Translations under genes and position numbers: made by a program
In this document: one piece after another, positions 34,391 to 43,522 of the stretch
Numbering within the stretch: the first letter of the stretch is position 1
How the letters are laid out: each line of letters begins with the position of its first letter
Notes under the pieces: model-generated
Database searches by the model: none
Seen by the model: the letters and a program-made list of their open reading frames with translations, nothing else
What the model was told of the DNA's origin: nothing
DNA from: Ruminiclostridium hungatei
GTDB lineage: Bacteria > Bacillota > Clostridia > Acetivibrionales > DSM-1351
Direction: 5' to 3'
Assembly: GCF_002051585.1 (NCBI RefSeq)
Contig: NZ_MZGX01000020.1
Coordinates: 33,514 to 97,513, forward strand
Length of the DNA: 64,000 nt

Positions 34391-34402
34391 GAACAAGTGT
34401 TC
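34391..34402 (+). promoter_or_regulatory. LexA (SOS) box at the recA promoter
   Basis: GAACAAGTGTTC fits the Gram-positive LexA consensus GAAC-N4-GTTC. It begins seven bases after the -10 hexamer, where transcription should start, so LexA would block initiation and RecA-driven cleavage would relieve it. Confidence 0.85.
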
Positions 34403-34425
34403 TTAAAATTTGAGGAGGTCACCCC

Positions 34426-35460
34426 ATGTTGGAAAAGAAAAAAGCATTGGAAATGGCTCTTGGCCAGATAGAAAAGCAATTTGGCAAAGGTGCCGTTATG
34501 AAATTGGGCGAGAATGCGCATATGAATGTAGAAGTTATTCCTACCGGTTCCCTGAGCCTTGATATTGCACTTGGTGTTGGCGGAGTTCCCAGAGGAAGAA
34601 TAGTTGAGATATATGGACCTGAATCTTCAGGTAAGACAACCGTGGCATTGCATATTATTGCCGAAGCACAAAAAGCAGGCGGGGAGGCGGCGTTTATTGA
34701 TGCGGAGCATGCCCTTGATCCTGTTTACGCTAAAAAACTTGGGGTTGATATAGACAATTTGATAGTATCCCAGCCTGACACGGGCGAACAGGCGTTGGAA
34801 ATAACCGAGGCGCTGGTTCGAAGCGGTGCCATAGATGTTATCGTTGTGGACTCTGTTGCAGCACTTGTTCCAAAAGCCGAAATTGACGGCGAAATGGGAG
34901 ATTCTCATGTGGGGCTTCAGGCTAGACTCATGTCCCAGGCACTCCGCAAGCTTGCAGGTGTTATAAGCAAATCCAGGACAACCACCATATTTATAAATCA
35001 GCTTCGTGAAAAGGTAGGCATCATGTTTGGAAATCCGGAAACCACTCCGGGCGGACGGGCTTTGAAGTTTTACTCGTCAGTACGTCTTGATGTCAGAAGA
35101 ATAGAAGCCATAAAACAATCAAATGAGGTTGTAGGAAACAGGACAAGAGTAAAGGTTGTGAAGAATAAAATAGCGCCTCCTTTCAGAGAAGCAGAATTTG
35201 ACATAGTTTATGGAGAAGGTATTTCCCGGGAAGGAAGTATTCTTGATATAGCTGTGGGCAGTGATATTGTAAATAAGAGCGGCGCGTGGTTCTCCTACAA
35301 CGGACAGCGTATCGGTCAGGGAAGGGAAAACGCCAAGCAGTTTCTTAAAGAGAATCCGGCCATGTGTATGGAGATAGAAAAGCTTGTCAGAAATAGTCTG
35401 ACTATTGCTCCTGCTGCAGTAGAAGCAGTAGAGGCGATTGAAGAAGAAGAGCTGGACTAG
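34426..35460 (+). CDS. recA: RecA recombinase
   Basis: The 344-residue protein has the Walker A motif GPESSGKT (64-71), [12 protein letters not shown] (Walker B), the L1/L2 DNA-binding loops around [18 protein letters not shown] and [22 protein letters not shown], and an acidic C-terminus (EEEELD). It promotes strand exchange in repair and stimulates LexA cleavage. GAGGAGGTCACC precedes the ATG. It has its own promoter and SOS box. A palindromic repeat begins directly after the stop codon, and a terminator follows before recX. Confidence 0.98.
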   Translation: MLEKKKALEMALGQIEKQFGKGAVMKLGENAHMNVEVIPTGSLSLDIALGVGGVPRGRIVEIYGPESSGKTTVALHIIAEAQKAGGEAAFIDAEHALDPVYAKKLGVDIDNLIVSQPDTGEQALEITEALVRSGAIDVIVVDSVAALVPKAEIDGEMGDSHVGLQARLMSQALRKLAGVISKSRTTTIFINQLREKVGIMFGNPETTPGGRALKFYSSVRLDVRRIEAIKQSNEVVGNRTRVKVVKNKIAPPFREAEFDIVYGEGISREGSILDIAVGSDIVNKSGAWFSYNGQRIGQGRENAKQFLKENPAMCMEIEKLVRNSLTIAPAAVEAVEAIEEEELD

Positions 35461-35644
35461 TACAACATTCGATAAATAGGGTGCATAAATTTGGAGGAGA
35501 TTTTTTGTAAATACAAGGCGGAGGAGTGCGGAATAATTGCTTTATTCCAATCAAGAACACTAATGTTGTTCTTTTCGACAACGATGTAGTTCAAAAAAAT
35601 ATACCCAAATTATGTGCCGGGATTTACCAAATCCAAATGTTGTA
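35461..35644. repeat. 184-bp palindromic element after recA (MITE-like)
   Basis: Ends TACAACATT (35461-35469) and AATGTTGTA (35636-35644) are perfect inverted repeats, and further inside GGTGCATAAATTTGG on the left faces CCAAATTATGTGCC on the right. Internal hairpins are GGAATAA/TTATTCC and AAGAAC/GTTCTT. The element starts on the base after the recA stop. TA at each end would fit a TA target duplication. It carries no ORF. Its left end recurs at 32719-32753. Confidence 0.7.
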
Positions 35645-35691
35645 CTATGATAAGTTATTGAGTTGGGTATTTATATAGTGTTAAATCAGAG

Positions 35692-35746
35692 GGCATACCT
35701 GAGCAAAGCCTATAAGCATTTTACTTTGTTCTGAGGTATGCCTTTT
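35692..35746 (+). terminator. Terminator between recA and recX
   Basis: GGCATACCTGAGCAAAG pairs with CTTTGTTCTGAGGTATGCC, with one small bulge, followed by TTTT. It should limit read-through into recX; recX starts 22 bases later. Confidence 0.7.
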
Positions 35747-35767
35747 CGGAATTTCAGAGGTGTTCTT

Positions 35768-36388
35768 ATGAAAATCATTTCCATTGAAAAAAATCAGAAG
35801 GTTTCTTCAGTATGTACTGTATTATTGGATAATAATATTTCCTTCAGCCTCCCCAAAAAAAGGATTGAGTTGTTGGAGCTGAAGGAAGGCAGTTCCCTTT
35901 CAGAGGAAACCTTGAATTATATATTGGATACTGAAGTTTATGCTGCAGCAAGAAGTGCAGCAGTGAGCTTTTTGGCCATGAAATTGCGCAGCTCCTGGGA
36001 GGTGTCCCAAAGGTTATTTGATATGGGTTATGAGGAGGTTGTTGTTGAGAGGGTTATTGAGAGTCTCAGGGAAATAGGTTATATAGATGATCTTGATTAT
36101 AGCCGCAAATATATTTCCGAAAAAACAAAGCTGAAACCTAAAGCTTCCAGACTGCTGGCCATGGAGTTAAGCCGCCGGGGAATACCGGAAAATATTATTG
36201 AGACTGCCCTTGATGAATGTGCATTGGATGAAAGCCGGTTGGCACTGGAGCTTTTAAGAAAAAGGTACTCCAGATTCACTTACTTTGACGACAAATTGAT
36301 TCAAAAAATGAAAGCTTTTTTAACCGGCAGGGGATTCAGCTACAGCCAGGTTTCAAAAGCAATCAGCAGCTTTTTACCAGAAGAATGA
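35768..36388 (+). CDS. recX: RecX, regulator of RecA
   Basis: The 206-residue helical protein shows the three-repeat RecX layout, with LRSSWEVSQRLFDMGYEEVVVERVIESL, IDDLDYSRKYI and SRRGIPENIIETAL. RecX inhibits RecA filaments. ATG 35768 has AGAGGTG six bases upstream; the ATG at 35738 lies inside the preceding terminator stem and is rejected. It is separated from recA by a 184-bp element and a terminator, so some uncoupling from the SOS response is likely. Confidence 0.88.
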   Translation: MKIISIEKNQKVSSVCTVLLDNNISFSLPKKRIELLELKEGSSLSEETLNYILDTEVYAAARSAAVSFLAMKLRSSWEVSQRLFDMGYEEVVVERVIESLREIGYIDDLDYSRKYISEKTKLKPKASRLLAMELSRRGIPENIIETALDECALDESRLALELLRKRYSRFTYFDDKLIQKMKAFLTGRGFSYSQVSKAISSFLPEE

Positions 36389-36598
36389 AAGATATAAAAG
36401 GGTAGCATCGGCAATATTCAAACTAATAATTGCAAAATAATGGAAATAATGTTATTATTCGTATAATACATTAATGTGTTGGCAATAAAATTTTAGCTCT
36501 AAAAATCAAGGAAAGGAAGACATATTGCTATAAGCAGTATGGAACAGGAAAAATGTAAGCATTAATAAAGAAAGGAATCATGTTGATAGGTAAATTCT

Positions 36599-37105
36599 AT
36601 GAAGTATAAGATTTTAAAGAAACAAAAGATTGGAAAGATGTGTGCAGTATGCGGCAGTGAAAATGAATTTGGTTTAAAATCTACTTTTTATGAATTGGAT
36701 GATGGGCAGGTTCTTGCTTTATGTGTGCCACGACAGGAGCATCAGAGCTATCCCGGCAGAATGCACGGGGGTATAGCCGGGGCATTATTGGATGAAACCA
36801 TCGGAAGGGCAATATACATAAAAGATAAAAATGCATGGGGTGTTACAATCGAGCTGAAATTGAGATTTCATAAGCCTATTCCTTTGGATGAGGAATTAAG
36901 AGCAATGGGACGGATTACAAGAGACACCAGAAGAATCTATGAGGGTGAAGGGGAGATATTCTTAAAGAGCGGAGAGATTGCTGTAAGTGCAACTGCAAAG
37001 TATTTTAAAGTTCCGCTGGAAGCAAATGATCATATTGAGGAGCAGCGGAATGAAATATGGGAAACTTCAACATTTGTTAAAGAACCCGTTGAGATTGAGA
37101 TTTGA
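36599..37105 (+). CDS. Hotdog-fold thioesterase (PaaI family)
   Basis: The 168-residue protein contains the hotdog signature MHGGIAGALLDETIGRAIY and KLRFHKPIPLDEELRAMGRI, typical of PaaI-like acyl-CoA thioesterases. The N-terminus has two Cys (CAVCGSENEFG), a small extra motif present in some relatives, which could bind metal. AGGT lies seven bases before the ATG. It stands alone between recX and a terminator. The acyl substrate is unknown. Confidence 0.85.
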   Translation: MKYKILKKQKIGKMCAVCGSENEFGLKSTFYELDDGQVLALCVPRQEHQSYPGRMHGGIAGALLDETIGRAIYIKDKNAWGVTIELKLRFHKPIPLDEELRAMGRITRDTRRIYEGEGEIFLKSGEIAVSATAKYFKVPLEANDHIEEQRNEIWETSTFVKEPVEIEI

Positions 37106-37160
37106 AATGAATTTATATTAATAATTGTTTTTAAAAGCCATAAAAAATTAATGAATAAAT

Positions 37161-37214
37161 AAAAACTCCTTTCATACAGCAAAAGTTAAGTTCACTGCTG
37201 ATAAAGGAGTTTTT
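37161..37214 (+). terminator. Rho-independent terminator after the thioesterase gene
   Basis: AAAAACTCCTTT (37161-37172) and AAAGGAGTTTTT (37203-37214) form a 12-bp perfect stem; the loop holds an inner CAGC/GCTG stem. The A/T ends make it usable from both strands. Confidence 0.85.
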
Positions 37215-37527
37215 ATTTTGCTGTATGTTTATTTGGATTTTGTTATGTAAATATAATTAAATTTCTCCCTGGCCATAAAGTCAATTGCTGTTGAAACCTG
37301 CGTTCCAGGCGAATAGGTGCTTTCAGGTATTTTATTTAAAGGTTTCAACGGTTTGGGTTTTAAAGAGTCTGTACTTCAGGAGGCTTTAGACCATAACCCT
37401 AACTATCGGCTTTCAGCCGATAGTAATTGACTTGACAATTCAAAGATATTATTAAATAATTTTAGCTGTAGATGTAGAAATATTTTTTGTTACAGAAAAT
37501 CATATAAAAATTTGAGGAGTGTAATAG
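37215..37527. other. Intergenic region before rimO with a perfect hairpin
   Basis: ACTATCGGCT (37402-37411), a 3-base loop and AGCCGATAGT (37415-37424) form a perfect 10-bp hairpin without a T-run. It is followed by AATTGACTTGACAATT, which includes TTGACA-like boxes and could be the start of the rimO promoter. The rest of the 313 bases shows nothing I recognise. Confidence 0.4.
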
Positions 37528-38869
37528 GTGAATAAAAAAATAGGGATAGTGTCCTTGGGATGCCCGAAAAACCTGGTTGACAGCGAGATAATGCTGGGCA
37601 TGCTGAAACACGCGGACTATGAAATAGTAAATGAGAAGGAAAATGCCCACGTACTTATTGTAAACACCTGCGGTTTCATAGAGTCGGCCCAGCAGGAGTC
37701 CATCAATACCATACTTGAGATGGCGGAAGAAAAGAAGCGCGGCTGTGAAATACTCATAGTCACAGGCTGTATGGCCGAGCGGTACAGAGAAAAGATTCTG
37801 GAGATGATACCGGAGGTTGACGCGGTATTGGGAACGGGGAATTATAAAGAAATCTCGGAAGTTATAAACAGGGCCTATGAGGGAGAAAAGATTGTCGCCT
37901 ATGGAAAATTAAGTGAAACAGATTATCTGGATGAAGAGAGGATAATTGCTTCAAAGAGACATTCTGTTTATCTGAAAATCTCGGAAGGCTGTGATAACCG
38001 TTGCACCTACTGTATAATCCCGTATTTGAGAGGTGCTTACAGGAGCAGAAAAATAGAAGCTCTGGTCAGAGAAGCAGCAGTTCTGGCTGAAAATGGAGCC
38101 AAGGGAAATAATATTGGTTGCTCAGGATACAACAAGGTATGGCATAGACCTTTATGGCAAAAAAATGCTTCCTGAACTCATAAGAGAGCTGTCCAAAATC
38201 AGCGGAATCCAGTGGATAAGACTGCTTTATTGCTATCCGGAAGAAATAGACGATACTTTGATAGCGGAAATTGCTTCAAATCCGAAGGTCTGCAAATATA
38301 TGGACATACCTGTGCAGCACGCCTCCGACAACATACTGAAGCTGATGGGGAGAAGGGGAACCGGAGAGCATATCAGGGAAGCACTTGCAAAGCTCAGACA
38401 AAGGATTGACGGTATTGTAATCAGAACTTCCCTTATTGTAGGTTTCCCGGGTGAGAGTGAGGAGGACTTCAGGCAGTTGACGGATTTTGTCAAGGAGTTC
38501 AGGTTTGACAGACTGGGAGTATTCACTTACTCGAAGGAAGAAGGTACTCCGGCAGCAAAAATGAAAAACCAGATAAAAAAGAATATTAAGCTGAAGCGTC
38601 AAAAAATAATATTGGAACTTCAGAACGCAGTAAGTTCAGAAATAAATGCCAGCAGAATTGGAAAAGTTTATAAAGCTGTTGTTGACGGGATTGCGGATGA
38701 TGGTATATTCTATTATGGACGAACATATGCGGAAGCTCCTGAAATCGACGGGACTGTATATTTTACCAGCCCGGAACCATTGGATGCGGGATGCTTTGTC
38801 GAGGTAAAAATATTAAATTCAGAAGATTACGATTTGATAGGAGAGGTCTTAAATGAACTTACCGAATAA
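37528..38869 (+). pseudogene. rimO: Ribosomal protein S12 methylthiotransferase, frameshifted
   Basis: RimO adds a methylthio group to an Asp of ribosomal protein S12. The GTG start (GAGGAG eight bases upstream) opens a frame with the MTTase N-terminal domain (VSLGCPKNLVDSE, NTCGFI, TGCMAERY) and the radical SAM motif CDNRCTYC. After AENGAK the frame breaks: GGG at 38103-38105 has one extra G compared with the expected KEIILVAQDTTRYGID. The correct frame continues from there through the rest of the core and the TRAM domain to 38869. Total length 1342 is one base more than a multiple of three. Either the gene is inactive or this is a sequencing error; the second half shows no other damage. It overlaps pgsA by 17 bases. 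Confidence 0.8.
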
Positions 38870-39473
38870 AATAACAATTTCCAGAATAGCTTTAGTTCCG
38901 ATATTCATGATTTTTGTAATACCAATACCGGATGCGACGGTAAATCTGCCTATGTTGTCATTTCTCAAGAATGAGATGCTCAGTATCAATAAATTTATCA
39001 ACAGCTACGGAAATTATGTTGCAGCGGTTCTGTTTATTATTGCTGCCAGCACAGACGGAGTTGACGGTTATATTGCACGAAAGCGCAAGCTTATAACTGC
39101 ATTTGGCAAGTTTCTTGATCCAATAGCCGACAAACTGCTGATTACAGCAGCACTTATAGCCCTTGTACAGCGGGATGTGGTCACGGGCTGGGCTGCAATG
39201 ATTATTATATCCAGAGAATTGCTGGTTACAGGTATGAGATTGGTTGCGGCGGGAGAAGGGCAGGTGGTTGCCGCAAACAAGTCGGGTAAGATAAAGATGG
39301 TTTGTCAGACAGTGGCGGTTTCAGTGGCACTGCTGAACAACTTCCCCTTTTCCCTGGTAACCGATATAAAAATAGATGCCTATTTAATGCTTATAGCAGT
39401 AATAGTGACCATATATTCAGGTATTGATTTCTTCGCAAAAAATATAAAAGTAATAAAGCCTGACGATATGTAA
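38853..39473 (+). CDS. pgsA: CDP-diacylglycerol-glycerol-3-phosphate 3-phosphatidyltransferase
   Basis: The 206-residue membrane protein makes phosphatidylglycerophosphate, the precursor of phosphatidylglycerol. It has the CDP-alcohol phosphatidyltransferase motif in DGYIARKRKLITAFGKFLDPIADK (D-G-x2-A-R-x8-G-x3-D-x3-D), and several hydrophobic spans. It is longer than many relatives (about 180) due to a loop near residues 28-45. GGAGAGG lies before the ATG, which overlaps the rimO end by 17 bases, so the two are co-translated. Confidence 0.92.
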   Translation: MNLPNKITISRIALVPIFMIFVIPIPDATVNLPMLSFLKNEMLSINKFINSYGNYVAAVLFIIAASTDGVDGYIARKRKLITAFGKFLDPIADKLLITAALIALVQRDVVTGWAAMIIISRELLVTGMRLVAAGEGQVVAANKSGKIKMVCQTVAVSVALLNNFPFSLVTDIKIDAYLMLIAVIVTIYSGIDFFAKNIKVIKPDDM

Positions 39474-39490
39474 ATAGAAATCAACGTCAC

Positions 39491-39515
39491 ATAGCCGTAA
39501 TTATTTTGCGGCTAT
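39491..39515 (+). terminator. Weak hairpin terminator after pgsA
   Basis: ATAGCCG (39491-39497) pairs with CGGCTAT (39509-39515); the following TCATTTTG is only a poor T-run. It precedes the fapR regulatory region. Confidence 0.45.
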
Positions 39516-39754
39516 TCATTTTGTAAAAAAGTATCTTTCGTTTAACACTTGGTTTTAAAGGCACATTATAGTATAAGAAATCTATGCCTTTACTGACTTT
39601 TCCCAATTTGCCCACCGGGAAAATTCCCGTCATAAAACTCTGAAAATGTGATTTGCGTAAGATTATAAAGGTTTGAAATATTTAAGCTTAAAGTAATATT
39701 ATTAGAAAATAGTTGCAATAATAATAAAGTTAATATATAATTTTGTTATCAGCA

Positions 39755-39773
39755 ATTAGTATCTGGTAATAAT
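39755..39773 (+). promoter_or_regulatory. Candidate FapR operator before fapR
   Basis: ATTAGTATCTGGTAATAAT is a near-palindrome (ATTAGTA against TAATAAT, one mismatch) of the type bound by FapR in Bacillus. It lies 38 bases before the fapR start, in the expected position for autoregulation of the fapR-plsX-fab operon by malonyl-CoA. Confidence 0.65.
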
Positions 39774-39810
39774 TATAATAATTAATTATTAATAAGGGGT
39801 GAGGTTGTTA

Positions 39811-40374
39811 GTGAGCAGATCGTCTTCACAAAAACAACAGAGACAGAAAATTCTACTTGAAAAAATCAAGTATGACCCATTTCTTACAGATGAAGAATTA
39901 GCTGATTTTTTTAAGGTAAGTGTACCGACAATCAGATTGGACAGACTGGAACTAGGTATTCCTGAACTCAGGGAAAGAATCAAGCATGTTGCAGAATCCA
40001 ATCAGGAAAAGCTGAAATCCATAGAAGGCAAGGAATTTATCGGTGAGCTGATAGATTTGCAGCTTGGACAGAGTGCCATCTCGCTGATGGAAACCAACAG
40101 TTCGATGGCTTTTGAAAAGACGCATATTATAAGAGGACACTATATTTATTCTCTTGCGGAGACACTTGCTATTGCTGTTATTGATGCACAGGTCGCATTG
40201 GTTGGAATAGCAAATATAAAGTATAAGATTCCCGTATACTCAGGCGCCAAGCTGGTTGCAAAGGCTGAAGTAAAGGAATCGAAGCGGAACCGGTTTATTG
40301 TTTGGGTTAAGATATACGAGAAAAATGTTGAGGTATTCAGAGGTAAGTTTATACTTGTTACAGTTCAAAAGTAA
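39811..40374 (+). CDS. fapR: FapR, malonyl-CoA-responsive lipid synthesis regulator
   Basis: The 187-residue repressor has an N-terminal helix-turn-helix ([26 protein letters not shown]) and a C-terminal hotdog domain that binds malonyl-CoA ([25 protein letters not shown]). GTG 39811 is chosen because GAGG lies six bases upstream; a GTG at 39799 is inside that site. It precedes plsX and the fab genes, the usual Firmicute order, and a candidate operator lies upstream. Confidence 0.93.
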   Translation: MSRSSSQKQQRQKILLEKIKYDPFLTDEELADFFKVSVPTIRLDRLELGIPELRERIKHVAESNQEKLKSIEGKEFIGELIDLQLGQSAISLMETNSSMAFEKTHIIRGHYIYSLAETLAIAVIDAQVALVGIANIKYKIPVYSGAKLVAKAEVKESKRNRFIVWVKIYEKNVEVFRGKFILVTVQK

Positions 40375-40453
40375 TGAAAGAACAACCCAATAGGTCAATC
40401 CGTTAGGGATTAAAAAAATACCGGTTGTCTCAATTCTTGGAGGAATTATATTT

Positions 40454-41482
40454 ATGATAAATGTTATTGTGGACGCCATGGGAGGCGACAACGCCCCTGA
40501 CGCAATTATAGACGGCTGTATCGAGGCGTTGCAGAAACAAGATGATTTTATGGTAACTCTTGTTGGAATAAGTGAAATTATAAAGGAAAAATTAAGTAAA
40601 AAGGTATATGACAAAGACAGGATAGAAATTGTAAATGCTACTGAAATAATAACAGGTGAAGATACTCCTACAAAGGCAATCAGAAATAAAAAAGACTCAT
40701 CAATGGTGGTGGGACTCAAGCTTTTAAAGGAAAAAAAGGGAGACGCCTTCTTGTCTGCTGGTAATACAGGCGCTCTTATGACCGGATCTCTGCTTGTTGC
40801 CGGCAGGATGAAGGGTATTGACAGGCCATCAATGCCTGCGCTCGTACCTACTGAAAAAGGCATGTGTCTTATAATAGATGCAGGCATGAATACTGTCTGC
40901 AAGCCTCTGAACTACTTACAGTTCGGTATAATGGGCTCCATTTACATGAAACTGCTGTTCAAACTCGACACCCCCAAAGTTGGCTTGGTCAATGTAGGGT
41001 CCGAAGACGGGAAGGGTAATGATACTCTTAAGCAGGCTTTTGGACTTATGTCGGAATCAACTGTCAATTTTGTTGGTAATATAGAAGGAAATGATATCAC
41101 GAGCGGCGATGTCGACGTTGCTGTTTGTGACGGATATGTGGGAAATGTTGCACTGAAGTTGTATGAAGGAGTTGGTTCCTTCTTTTTGAAGGAATTGAAG
41201 AAGATATTTACTTCAAATATACTTACGAAAATTTGTTACCTTTTGTTAAAGCCGTTCTTTAAGGATTTCAGAGACAGATTTGATCCTGATGAACTTGCAG
41301 GCGCGCCGGTTCTTGGGATAAATGGCCTGGTAATAAAAAGTCATGGGTCTTCAAAAGCCAAAACTATCAGAACAGCTATACTCAAAAGAACAATACCTTT
41401 GATAAAAAATGGTATTGTTGATGAAATCAAAGATCAATTCAAAAATATGGAGGTGAAGCCCTCTGAAGACGATATCGACTAA
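40454..41482 (+). CDS. plsX: Acyl-ACP:phosphate acyltransferase
   Basis: The 342-residue enzyme makes acyl-phosphate from acyl-ACP, the first committed step of phospholipid synthesis with PlsY. It begins INVIVDAMGGDNAP, with FLSAGNTGALM, GDVDVAVCDGYVGN and an NGLVIKSHG closing segment typical of PlsX. GGAGGAATTATATTT precedes the ATG. Its last 20 bases overlap the probable fabH start. Confidence 0.95.
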   Translation: MINVIVDAMGGDNAPDAIIDGCIEALQKQDDFMVTLVGISEIIKEKLSKKVYDKDRIEIVNATEIITGEDTPTKAIRNKKDSSMVVGLKLLKEKKGDAFLSAGNTGALMTGSLLVAGRMKGIDRPSMPALVPTEKGMCLIIDAGMNTVCKPLNYLQFGIMGSIYMKLLFKLDTPKVGLVNVGSEDGKGNDTLKQAFGLMSESTVNFVGNIEGNDITSGDVDVAVCDGYVGNVALKLYEGVGSFFLKELKKIFTSNILTKICYLLLKPFFKDFRDRFDPDELAGAPVLGINGLVIKSHGSSKAKTIRTAILKRTIPLIKNGIVDEIKDQFKNMEVKPSEDDID

Positions 41483-42464
41483 AAGCATTGGAATACTGGG
41501 AACCGGAAGTTGTTTACCCGAAAAAGTGCTTTCAAACAGTGATTTGGAGCAAATGGTTGAGACATCTAATGAGTGGATTTTAAAAAGAACTGGAATTTCA
41601 GAAAGAAGAATTCTAAGAGACGATGAGCCTGCCTACAAGCTTGGAATAGAGGCGGCAATAAGAGCATTGGATAATGCAAACCTACAGGCCGGAGATATAG
41701 ATTTGATAATACTGGCCACAGAAACCCCGGATTTCATGACTCCTTCATCGTCCTGCATTGTTCAGGGAGCAATCGGAGCGGTAAATGCAACTGCATTTGA
41801 TATAAATGCAGCCTGCACAGGATTTATTTACGGTTTGGTTACGGCACAGCAGTTCATTGCAAACGGTATGTTCAAACATGCTTTGATAATCGGCTGTGAA
41901 GGACTTTCCAAGATTATTGACTGGAAAGACCGGAATACCTGCGTTCTTTTTGGTGATGGCGCCGGTGCGGTAGTTCTGGGTGAAGTGGAAGAAGGAAGCG
42001 GGATATTGAATTCCTTCCTTGGTTCGGATGGAACTGCCGGCATGAATATCACCATACCAAACCTGTATCTTGACATTGCAGAAAAGGAAAAAAGGGTAAA
42101 CGGCAAGCTTAATTCAATATGGATGGATGGCACGGAAGTTTTCAAATTTGCCGTTAAGGCAATGTCTTCTGCCACAGTAAAGGTGTTGGAAGACTTGGGT
42201 ATGTCTGTGGAGGATTTGGATTATATTTTCCCTCATCAGGCCAATACACGAATTATTGACGGAGCTATTAAGAAACTTGGCGTTTCCGATGAAAAACTCC
42301 ACTATATAATTCAAAAGTACGGAAATATTTCCTCGGCATCCATTCCGGTTGCACTTGATGAAGCAAACAGGGCCGGAAAGTTCAAAAAAGGCGACAAAAT
42401 GGTTCTGGTTGGCTTCGGAGGCGGTTTGACCTGGGGGTCTATAGCTGTTAAGTGGGCAAAATAG
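41463..42464 (+). CDS. fabH: 3-oxoacyl-ACP synthase III, probable CTG start
   Basis: FabH condenses acetyl- or branched acyl-CoA with malonyl-ACP to start fatty acid chains. The family N-terminus with GILGTGSCLPEK is encoded upstream of the first ATG/GTG/TTG (GTG 41526), in frame and open back to a TGA at 41454. The only good site is GGAGGTGA at 41449-41456, six bases before CTG 41463, giving a 333-residue protein with a complete first beta strand. Starting at GTG would delete 21 conserved residues. The triad is present: Cys118 in AACTGFIY, His in FPHQANTR and Asn in YGNISSASIP. It overlaps plsX by 20 bases. Confidence 0.88.
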   Translation: MKTISTKSIGILGTGSCLPEKVLSNSDLEQMVETSNEWILKRTGISERRILRDDEPAYKLGIEAAIRALDNANLQAGDIDLIILATETPDFMTPSSSCIVQGAIGAVNATAFDINAACTGFIYGLVTAQQFIANGMFKHALIIGCEGLSKIIDWKDRNTCVLFGDGAGAVVLGEVEEGSGILNSFLGSDGTAGMNITIPNLYLDIAEKEKRVNGKLNSIWMDGTEVFKFAVKAMSSATVKVLEDLGMSVEDLDYIFPHQANTRIIDGAIKKLGVSDEKLHYIIQKYGNISSASIPVALDEANRAGKFKKGDKMVLVGFGGGLTWGSIAVKWAK

Positions 42465-42513
42465 TTTGAATTATTAATATTCATTAATAAAAAAATTTGA
42501 TTGGGAGGTTTGT

Positions 42514-43449
42514 ATGGGCAAATTAGCTTTTATATTTCCCGGACAGGGAGCCCAGTATGTGGGTATGGGAAAAGACATCGCTGCCGAGTATAAGAGTGCT
42601 GACGCTATCTATGAAGAAGCTTCTGAAGCATTGGGTTTCGATATAAAGGAAATGATTTTTAACGGTAATGACGAAACCTTGAAAATTACTGAAAATACTC
42701 AGCCGACCATAGTTACTACCAGCGTAGCATGCATGCAGCCATTGCTTGAAAAAGGAATCAAGCCTGATTTCGTAGCGGGTTTGAGCCTTGGAGAATACGC
42801 TGCACATGTGGCGGCAGGCACTTTTAGCTTTAAGGATGCGGTGGCTCTTGTAAGAAAAAGAGGAAAATTCATGCAGGAGGCAGTTCCTGTTGGAGTGGGT
42901 GCAATGTCGGCTATTATAGGCCTTGATAATGAAGCTGTTATAGAAAGCTGCAAGGAGGCATCCTCTCTGGGAGTGTGTGCACCTGCAAACTTCAACTGCC
43001 CGGGTCAGCTTGCAATTGCCGGTGATGTTGCAGCAGTTGAAAAAGCAAATGAAATCTGCAAGGCAAAAGGTGCAAAGAGAGCAATGATGTTAGCTGTAAG
43101 CGCGCCCTTCCATTGCAGTCTGTTAAAGCCTGCAGGTGAAAAGCTGGCTGAAGAGCTTGATAAAGTGACTGTAAATGATATTAAAATACCGGTGGTTGTT
43201 AATGTTACAGCAGAATCCGTAACAGCCAAGGAACAGGTAAAGGCTACATTGGTTGACCAGGTCAGCAACTCGGTATTGTGGGAGAACTGTGTAAAGACCA
43301 TGTTGGAGCAGGGTGTGGACACATTTGTAGAAATTGGACCGGGCAAGGTTCTCAGCGGCTTTGTAAAAAAAATAAACAAGGACGTTAGGGTGCTTAATGT
43401 AGAAAACCTCGACAGCCTCAATGCAACCCTGGAGGAATTAACCAGGTAA
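42514..43449 (+). CDS. fabD: Malonyl-CoA:ACP transacylase
   Basis: The 311-residue enzyme moves malonate from CoA to ACP. It shows FPGQGAQYVGMG, the nucleophile motif GLSLGEYAA (Ser91), Arg in VRKRGKFMQ, and the catalytic His in SAPFHCSLL. GGGAGGTTTGT precedes the ATG. It lies 49 bases after fabH. The usual clostridial fabK between fabH and fabD is absent. Confidence 0.95.
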   Translation: MGKLAFIFPGQGAQYVGMGKDIAAEYKSADAIYEEASEALGFDIKEMIFNGNDETLKITENTQPTIVTTSVACMQPLLEKGIKPDFVAGLSLGEYAAHVAAGTFSFKDAVALVRKRGKFMQEAVPVGVGAMSAIIGLDNEAVIESCKEASSLGVCAPANFNCPGQLAIAGDVAAVEKANEICKAKGAKRAMMLAVSAPFHCSLLKPAGEKLAEELDKVTVNDIKIPVVVNVTAESVTAKEQVKATLVDQVSNSVLWENCVKTMLEQGVDTFVEIGPGKVLSGFVKKINKDVRVLNVENLDSLNATLEELTR

Positions 43450-43522
43450 TTTTACGAAAGACTTTACCGGATGACAAATCCCACAGGCTTTAAAAATTAT
43501 CAGGTGTGGAGGTGTTTGAATT

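Noticed and set aside
37402..37424. Terminator for the thioesterase gene
   Set aside because: The hairpin is perfect but has no T-run, and a standard terminator already lies at 37161-37214.
38093..38175. Two separate genes in the rimO region, the second starting at ATG 38093
   Set aside because: The two halves together give one complete RimO with a single-base shift; the second has no ribosome binding site and lacks the N-terminal domain and cluster motif.
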